DNA from: Ridgeia piscesae
Taxonomy: Eukaryota > Annelida > Polychaeta > Sabellida > Siboglinidae
DNA: 64,000 nt
Direction: 5' to 3'
Assembly: GCA_025642075.2 (NCBI GenBank)
Contig: JAODUO010000478.1
Coordinates: forward strand, 153,501-217,500
The number at the start of each line of letters is the position of its first letter. Position 1 is the first letter of the stretch. The notes beneath the pieces were generated by a model. That model had not been told where the DNA came from, did no database searches, and saw nothing but the letters and a program-made list of their open reading frames with translations. The position numbers and the translations under genes were made by a program. Positions 53,501 through 63,489 of this stretch are shown piece after piece.

Positions 53501-56500
53501 ACCCAACACATGCAAATTCCCCAGAAATCTGTTGGAAATCGATTAAATTTTCGCACAGAAAACCCGACCTGTGGGACTTTTCCGCCAATGAAACAAAAGA
53601 AATTCTCTGAAAGGCTTAAGATTCCAGTTAACTAATTGCATTCGAGCCTAACACTGAGCCATTTACATTGAAAAACGTTGTTTACTGCTGATACCCAATT
53701 ATCGCTCATTGTAAACTTTCAAATATCGAGTGCAATCCATTCACATCTATGCAAATAATGTCCATCCCTACATCTACAGTATTTATATGTTGTTAAATTG
53801 ACGTATGCTTGCTAAATATTACAATTGGCATAAATGATAGAGATTTGTTTCTTCACATTCATAAAATATATGTAGTTGCGACCCGCCCTTTAAAATACAA
53901 ATTTACCGTATCTATGAGTTAAATATCGCATCCTTTAATTTTTTTATGTTGCAGTCCTATTTATAAATATTGAACAAGGTAGTATGCTCACATGTAAACA
54001 CTGTGTATTGTAAACTATGATGTAACTGCTGCTGCTGCTGTTTATTTTGAAAGGGATGTTTTACAACATAACACATATACTATATTATGCTAATGTTTTG
54101 TCTCATGAAAACCACATTAAATAATAAAATTTTGCTCAGCCAAAACATGTTTGCCTTCAAACTCTCCAAAAAACACACACCTTCAGACTCTCCAAAAAAC
54201 ACACCTTCAGACTCTCAAAAAAACACTTTAAAAAATGCCCATAAAATCCTCCTTACTTAAATATTGGGGATTAACTCAATATCTACCTGGTAGTCCTCAC
54301 CGAAATATCAAAGTTCTGATACTTAGATCACCATGAAATTGGGCGTTTGTTTTTCAAGCAAAAAAGCTTTTAAATAAAATATTGGAAGATCTTATGTTTA
54401 AATTTTGAATAATATGCAGTTTAATCTAAGATATGCATTCAAACACTTTAAAGATAATAATTATAAATTGCATTATTAAAATTGATGGTAAATTTTATTA
54501 AATCACAGTGTTTCTAAAAATGTAAAAACACGAAAATTCATACTTTTACCATGGTAAATGTTTTTCGGCTTTTCGTCAGTTTTGTGCACTGTATGGTAAG
54601 GTATGTTGCAAATAATAAATGCTCCCTTGTCGTTATCACTACATATGACTTTGGTTGCAGGAAACTCAAAGAGAAGTTGGTCAACGAATCGGTAGTGTCC
54701 ATGTTCCCATACATTGCCCTGCGTTCGACTGCCATCTGTCCCCCAGCCTTACAACCCCCAGCGGCAAAGGTAGCAAAATTCCGAACCTCCCGGGCGGGTC
54801 GGTCATCAGCTACATCGGCAGGCCGGTCAGTTATGTCATTAGGCCGGTCAGTTGTGTCGGCTGACCACGGCTCACAGATGGAGTCTGGCACACCCGTTGT
54901 CATGAAGTTGTCTGAAAAGTCGACCTCACTACCACAGAGTTTCGAGAACAGTGTCACACCATCGGAGACACCTGAGGTGACAGCAACACCAACCGACACA
55001 ACGATGGTGACGCCATCCCACCCAGCGTCTGCATTGCCGTCACCAATTGCCACGCTCAGATCAGCAGTGACGACACCGGAAACGTTGACAGACTTGGTAT
55101 CGGTTGTCGAGCCAATTGAGAGTCTGTTATCGGAATTCCTTGGCAGTAGACGCATGGAGGGCTTGTTGCAAGCACTCGGCAACGAGAGAAACTCCGGGCT
55201 GTATCTCCGAAACTTCATCAAGAACTCTGACCATGAAGTAGGTCGCTGTTTTCTAGAGCCGGGGTGGGAGAGGTGATTTTTTTCTTTAATTATTATACCC
55301 ACTTAATTTTTTCAGCACATAGCCAATAGTTTATTTGATACAAGTAATTTTTGTCAGTTTTGTATATTTAAATTCTGTATTATATCCTTGTTAATTTTAA
55401 ACATTATATTTAAATACCTGACATCATGCTAACAAGGTAAATGCGTCTCCTCCCTGGAACAGAGAACCACTGGCCTCTTTCTTTTGTCCATTCAAATCAT
55501 TCGAATATTGGCATTGAATCTACCAAATGGCAACTCATTAAATTACACAGAGGTAGTTATTCATAATTATTATTAATCTTTTATGAGGTCAAATTGAGTG
55601 GTCAGCCATTCACTAAATTATGCTGGTGATGTTAAGTTGATCAGAAATCATCTGCTAAATGAAATGACACAAGTGGTTATGAGGTGTGTTCAAATGCTGT
55701 GCTGTGGATGTCTGCGTCATTGGTTGGTTGTATTGTGGGTGGGTGTACACATGAAAGTGTCGATCATCATTCCACGTCCCTGTGCTTTCAGCTGTGGGCA
55801 GCCAACCTGAATTTTTGGGAGGATCTTCAGGACTACCACATGACCTTCCAGTGCAGCATACTCGAGCCATTCATCGTGATCAAGAAAGCTAAGGTGCGCA
55901 CAGATAGCCAGGCAGTCACATCGGCAAGTTAATGTATTGGTGGCATTTGTCACCCAGTGTCTTCTGTTTCAGTTTCGTTTTGGAGGATCCAGTGAACAGT
56001 GTATACTATTGTGATGGATCATTCACAGATGTCACAATGAATAGTTGTGAAAAGGAACCAACCACTCTTCAGTTAATTTAATTGATATCAAAGGAACTTA
56101 TTTTGTACAATTGATCATTCTCGCAATAGTAAAGCTAAATTAGATATTGTTTAATTTTTACAGCTACCTCAGAAATACAGCAAACTCACAGTTTAGGTCA
56201 CCCTAAGATAGCCTCGGGTTATTTCAGTAACAGTAAAATTTAAGAATTAGCCCCATTCGTGTGGTCACCTTGCTATTCAGGTAACTTATCCTAAGGGTGA
56301 CCTTACATATCCTAACAAAAACTTTGAAGTGTACACAGTTCAGAAAAGCCAGTTCACACATTTCTGTATGTTTATTTTCTTTTGTCCCAAATACATTTAG
56401 TTTTTGCTATAGTTCTTGTAGCTGCTAACTCATTGGTCAGGGCTTGCATTGTGAGTCAGTGCATAATGCTCTGAATGACTTCTGCAATTATATTAACTTA

Positions 56501-59500
56501 CACTATCAATTTCACTTTGTGAACATTGTGACCCAGTGAAATCCATAGCATAAGTTAATACAACAGTGTATGTTTATAGGTAGGCATGCGTAACACAACA
56601 CTGCAATCCAGGCACCTGTACAAAGATGTTTGACATAGATTTATAGAACTTAATACTATATCAATCTACGTCAGACATTTGTGTACAAGTGCGGGGATTG
56701 CAGTGTTGTATTACATGTGCGTAGCTATAAACATTCATGCTATCGATTTCAGTGTATTAGCAGCTGGCGGCTGTTCAGAGTGTGTTCTATGCATTAAAAT
56801 GTTGTTTAATAACAAACGTTGTCAAGTTACTTAGAGTTTCTTATCAACAGTTCTACTGTCGTTTAGTGAACATTTCACCAATGATCTGTCCCCTCTTGTG
56901 GCAGCTCATCAACTCCAAGTACATCGTCCCGAGTGCTCCCCAGCACATTGGCTGCTCCCTTGAGGTCAGCGCAAGTGTCGGTGAGCAACTTGACCCGCCC
57001 TACGAAGACTTATTTGACGAGGCGGAGGAGTTCAGCCTCAGCATCCTCCTTTGGGCGTGGGAGCAACTCCTCATCAGTGACAGCAACACCTTCCAGAAGG
57101 TACCCCCCATGTCAATACATCACATTTGGGGTCTTGCTGTGGAAATGTGGGCCCGAAATTCATCAAATTTAATGTTTAAACGTGTTATAAATTAGTCATC
57201 CTGGTTGTAAGAGCTTCATTTGGACAACTGTTAGAAATTAGTTCACTTGTCTGACGGTTTATTGATGTATTTAATTTGCTTGACTAGGACCGGTGATCAT
57301 TTTATTTCTTGACCTAGAAATCTGTTCAGTTCTACAAAAATGGAAAACTTTCTGTGAAATATATAGACCGAAAAAGAGTTTCTGTTAAGGATGCATGTAT
57401 ACAGTAGGTAAAAATTTATATGACTATGTTTGAAAGATCTCGCTTTTTTATATCAAATTTAAATTGCCAGTGAATATCTAAGTCATGTATACTGTTTTAT
57501 GTAAATCAAAAAGGTGGGTAAAAGTGTTGTCTGGATAACAACATAATGGCGTCTAGGAGACGGCTATCAGTGTGTCATCTTCTTTCCGTTGGTCAGTGCG
57601 AGGTGTCCTGGTCTATTCCACCGTTCCAATGGGTGGACACTCCCACTGTCCCAGTCGTCTCAGTCGTCTCCCGTGTCTTGAGGTCCTACTTGCCCTTTTA
57701 AAATCTATCTTTATACTTTATACTGTCATCCCAATTTAAGTTTGGTCTTCCTCTTCTGCTTCTACCACCCTCCAGCATCCTTGTTAGACGTGGTTTCTCT
57801 TGTAAAGTCTCCTTATGAAGTAACTGTGTCCAATGGAAGGTGTTCCATAAAATGTTACATTGAATGTAAATAATATTTTGTGATGGAAGTTAATTTTGTG
57901 ATGTGAACTGCGGAGTTCAATAATGAACATAAACTGTACACGGGCTATACACACATGCACATTCTGCACATACATGATCATCTTGCACTCGCACCTGTGC
58001 TTATCTACATACACACACTGCAAAACCTCACATGCATACACCACACATGACACACGTGTGTACACACGCACACTCTCACATAGAAATGCGCTTGACATAC
58101 ACCATGTTCTCATGTTGTTTACTGGCCCGTAGGTGGAGCTGGCGGAGGAAAATCGTCTACTCATTCCGGGAGCGGAGTATTTGGTGTCCCTCCAAGGTTC
58201 TGGGATCATTGAACAGGTGCTCATTCTAATAGTGTAAATAAAATAACATGCACAATTTAATTTTTGATTTTCAATATCATGGAATATACCGTATTCGTTC
58301 TATTCAGCATACAGTGTGCATAAGAATTAATATGCTTCTTTGACAATGACAAAATGGTGGCGCCACCTAGTGGCAGTTCTTTAGTTTTACTGTTTCCATC
58401 AGTGTCGTTCACCAGATAGAGAAACAAAATCTACCGTTTCCTTTGTAAATTTAATATGGTGCCATTGACGCCATGACAAATGCAAGCTGGGATGGGACAT
58501 GACAATATAAATTGTCTAGAAATTATTTATTCATCTAGATGTATGTGATGATGTGGTCAAAGTGGTGCATAAGTTGCAGATATAGTTGGACATTTTATGG
58601 TGTTGTCACTGGTTCAGTGGTTTGGGCATGCACGCTTAATAAGACAAATACGGTATATTTAATGAAACTGAAGTGTATATGAAATATACATGCCCTGCTT
58701 CTGGATTTTCCAGAAGTGTCCAAGATTTGTTAATCTGCCAAACCTTTGGAAGAGAAGCAAATCTTTTAGATGTTCTCTTCAAACATGCACCAGCATATCT
58801 CCCTCGTTTGTCAGTGTCCTATTTAATAGGGCTAAACTGTTGAGTCTCACAAAAGTTCTCAAACAGCAATTGGCCTCCTCGTTTTCCCAAGTCCAATCCA
58901 ACTGCACCAAACTGTAGTAGAGACTCATGAAAAATCTTGACTCACTGATTTTGAAACACAAAACTTAGCAGATGTGCTAAAATTGTGGTTTCATTTCTGT
59001 AGTCTTATAACAGTATGATGGTATTTAGACAGTAAGATAATTTGTTATACACCGGTAGTTACAATGCCACTTTTGAAATACAGTACAATACAATTTTAGG
59101 AAATGTGACAATACATTTTTACTTGAAAACATTGTATTATGAGAGTAAACTTGTACTGATAAAATGTGACCAAAATAATACACCAGTGATTGAATCTTGA
59201 AGAGGGACACAGTAAACATGTCTGTCTGTCTGTCTGTCCATCTGGGCCTTCTAGTCTGAGTCAATGGCACTAATGGTGCGGCCATCTGCCAAAAGACAAC
59301 TTGTCCAGGTTTGTTGTGTTGCTGCTAGTGACACTGTCAAGTTGTTTCCCAGCAAGTTGTTTACTAACAAGTTATTTATACATTTGCCAAGAATTTATTT
59401 ATCCAGATATGTGTTTTTTTTAGAAAAAGGAACATAAATTGTTTTGTTGCTTTATAAGTATTTACATCAACATTGTTCTGTAGCACAAGTTGCTGTTGTT

Positions 59501-59639
59501 GCTTTTTAAATTTTGACATAAGTTGTTTTGTTGGATTTTGATACAATTAGTTTTGTTTTGTTTTGTTTTGTTTTTGTTGTATGTAATTTTATACAGAAAT
59601 TTAGGTGTTACTAACATTATATTTTTTCATTATAAGAGT

Positions 59640-59701
<62 letters not shown>

Positions 59702-59784
59702 TGTATAAGCAGATAAGGGACAGTCATACTGTTAAAATTATTTCTGTTAAATATATTCTGCATACAGACTCAAACCTCTGACTA

Positions 59785-59841
<57 letters not shown>

Positions 59842-62800
59842 AAAGTAACACTCAGGGAAATCAAATGAACATGGGGGGTGCAGTGGTCAAATGGTCAGGA
59901 TTCTGGACTGTTGATTGGAGGAACTGGGGTTCAAATCCTGGTGCCAACAGATCGGAGGTTCAATATTGGTCCCAGCTATCATGTTGAACGGTGGGTCATT
60001 CCATTCACTCTAGGGCTGACTTCGATTGAGCTATGCGAGTAACTTGAGTAACCCGAGTACCAGTTAAACATGCAAGATCACTTGCTCACGTGACCCTCCT
60101 TGACATAGATAAACAAGGTCAATCTTCAAGGCCACTACCCGAGGCAATCGCGGGTTGGAGAGGATTCAGCCAAGTAACTACGTCATTAGCAGTGACAGCC
60201 AATTTGGAACGTAAGCCCCTATTGCACGAGAAATTAATTAAACATTACACGACACAATCATTTAAATATGGATTAAAGTCACCACATTCTATTAATTATA
60301 ATGTAAGACCAAGAAGATGAACATCACAATTTACACACTACGTTTTTATTTAATTTATTTATCTCCATGATTACGATCATTGCTGTTCAGTTGGATTACT
60401 CTTGTGGGTCTGCATGTGCAGCGTAATCTGGATACCACATTAGGGTAACCCGAGTAGGCCAATCGAAGTCGGCCTATATTGCCCGTCTTTCAGGAGAGAC
60501 ACTGTAAACTGTTGGTTTCTTCATCTAGTATCACGGGGGAAGTAAAAAATTCCCATTCTAAGAAATGGGAAAACACATTATGGACTGCAATCTCATTCTG
60601 TAAATCTTCCATTGCTGTTAATGCATGAAAAATGGACCCTGCCAATTAATAGAAGGAGAAAATATAAATTGAAAAAATTGCACGATACAGGTGTATTTTG
60701 AGGTGGTCCCAAATGTGAACACGCTTTGAAACGACCTCTAACAAGTAACAACCACGGCCTGATGTACCAGCATGTGCTCACTTTTACCAGACTAAGACTG
60801 AGGTCAGCCCGGCAGAAGAAATGGGTAAGGACGGTGTGGAGGTGGTGCTTCCAGGACTGCACCCGCCACCCTCTCCACGTCCACCCGCTGCCCAGCCGGT
60901 GGGAGAGGAGGACCCCGTGTATGACGACGCGTTATTGGAGCGGATCCCGGAGAAGTTCCGCGACTGGAACCTGGAGAAACTGATGCACAACCGCATGGAG
61001 CTGCAACACTTCCGCGACTACCTCGCCGAGAACTACGCCAGGTTAGTCATTCTGTCTCATCCCTCTCTTTCCCACCCTTCCATTCCCTCCCACTAGTTTC
61101 CTTTGACTCGTTCCCTCGTCCTCCAGTTGTTTCTTGTCTTCCTCCTACTAACAAGCTTGTTTTCCTTTCCTACGTCTCCCTTCTTTCTCACATTCCTGTC
61201 TCGCATCTGATTCTTCCTTTCCCCATCCAACTCTTTCCTTCTCTGTCTATGTCTCTATGTCCCTCTTTAGTAGTCTCACTCTCTCCCTCCCTTCCTCTCT
61301 CTCTCTCTCTCCCTCTCTGACCCCTCCATTCTGCCATCCATCCCTCCTTCCTTGGAAAATTTTCTTTAAAAACAAATACGGCAGTATTTGTACTCAACCG
61401 AGGTGAGTGTAGTTGAGCATGAGTTGCTGTTGCTGTTGCAGCACGGACCTGAACTGCTGGCTGGACATTGAGTCCTACAGGCGTACGTCATACGCAGAGG
61501 AGAAGATTCGTGATGAGAAGGCACGCGACATCCAGACCAAGTACCTCAACAAGAAGTACTTCTTTGGCCCTAACAGTCCCGCAGGCAAGATCACACAGGC
61601 CAAGGTTAGTGAGAAGACTGTATTGCCATTTCAGTATGCAACCACAGAGTTATTTTGTTGCTACGTTGTCTGGGAATCATTGTTTAATTCCAAAGGTATG
61701 ATGAAGATCAGTTTATACACAAAATGTCCATGTGAACTGTGCCAATTCCACTTCCTGTATTCCCAGGAATGACATGACCTAGCCACATGAGTATTTCGCT
61801 GACTTTGTGTGCCTCATATCTAACTTGTTTTGGTTTACCTGTAAACTAGATGTGTTTGATCATTCTATACCTGCTTCTAATTCACTGACAGACATCAGAT
61901 ACTGTAAGTCTAATGGCCCTGTCACACTGAAAAGTATGGGGTTCTGAATGTTTCTCTAATAACGTTTTTGACATTTGTTTTGGGTTCTAGCTGGGTTCTA
62001 GTTGGGTCAGTGATGTTCCAGGAATGTTCTCGCAGTTCGATGGGGTCGGAAATAATTTTGGGCATGCTCAAAATAATTTTCCTAGAGCTCGCAAATGCGA
62101 CAACTGCCTCGTTCTGGACGTATTCGAGCTGTATTCTAGGCAGAAGCAATCTGTTCGGAAAGGGTTACGAAAGCATTCTAGGCACACTGGGAGCATTTGA
62201 GGAGAAGGTGGGGTTCAGTACTGCTCCTGCTCGGCCTCCTGCTTGGTCTTCTCCTCCATCTCAGGGTGGGCACCTTCTTCTTTCCCTTCTTGGCTGCTGC
62301 ATTACTTTGTGGCATGTTGTCAGTTCTAATTCCGAGCTTTGTTTGAAATTCTCCTGCATTTCTTACCATTCGTTCAGACGTCAGTGTAGACTCCAGTGTT
62401 CAGAAAGCGAACGAAAAGTAAACTGGCTATTCGAGAAGTTTTCAACCTATTCGGAAGGGTTTCAGAAAGCGCTTGGAGAGTGTTCGAGAAGAACACGATG
62501 TGATATTAAACCAAACAAGCCGTTCGAGCTGCATTCAGAAAGAATTTGGGAAGGATTCCAGGAGGATGCTTAGATGTACGTGGAAAGCATTCGCTCCTGT
62601 TTTTCAGGCTATTCTGAACAAAAATAAAAAATCATTCTAGAAACATTCGGAAGCCTATACCTTTCAGTGTGACAATGCTGTTAGGTTGATCAAACAGGAA
62701 AAACAGTAGTAAAATGTTCTTTACCACTGACATTGCAGAGCAAAAGTACGTTTTACCACTGTTTCTCCTATTTGACAAACCTTAAACTGGCCAGCTGACG

Positions 62801-63451
62801 TGTCAAATGACCAGCTGATATGTCATGTGACCAGCTGATGTGTCATGTGACCAGGTGATCTCAATGGCTGGTGGCTGGGGTAAGCTACTGGATGCGACTG
62901 TACCACCAGCGACATTGCTTGAAGCACAGAAGTACGTGAGACATCGGCTTGAGAACAAGTGGCTGCCGTTGTTTCTAGCGACGAGTAGGTTTGCTGAGCG
63001 ACAACGGCCCGAGACTGGCCTTGATAACATCACTGAAGACCTGCTTATTCAGAAGAGGAAGAAGTCCCAAGCACTCTATAAGGTAACATTTTTGGGTGTC
63101 TTGGCCTAACCTATTGTTGGCCTAATCTATTGTTGGCATAATCTATTGGTGGTCTAATCTATTATGTTTTACATTTTCATGCAACAGTATTTTGTTCTGC
63201 AGTCTTGTCAAGATCCCTGTATCAAGCACTGATTGAACATCAAATACTGTCCTTCAAACCTGACATACTGACTTGTGCCATTTATCCAAATCTTTCTTTC
63301 TTACTCAACTTCTCTATTCGTTGTACAGTGCAATTTATGATTTCTGTTTTTTATTCTTGAGATTTTATTAGGTGAGACCACATGATAAATGTCACACAGC
63401 TGCGAAACATTCAAAATACCATTTGCAGCAGTGTATTATATTTTGAGATTT

Positions 63452-63489
<38 letters not shown>

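Noticed and set aside
59870..59955. Functional tRNA gene
   Set aside because: Pol III boxes are perfect but the anticodon and T stems do not pair properly; treated as a SINE head.
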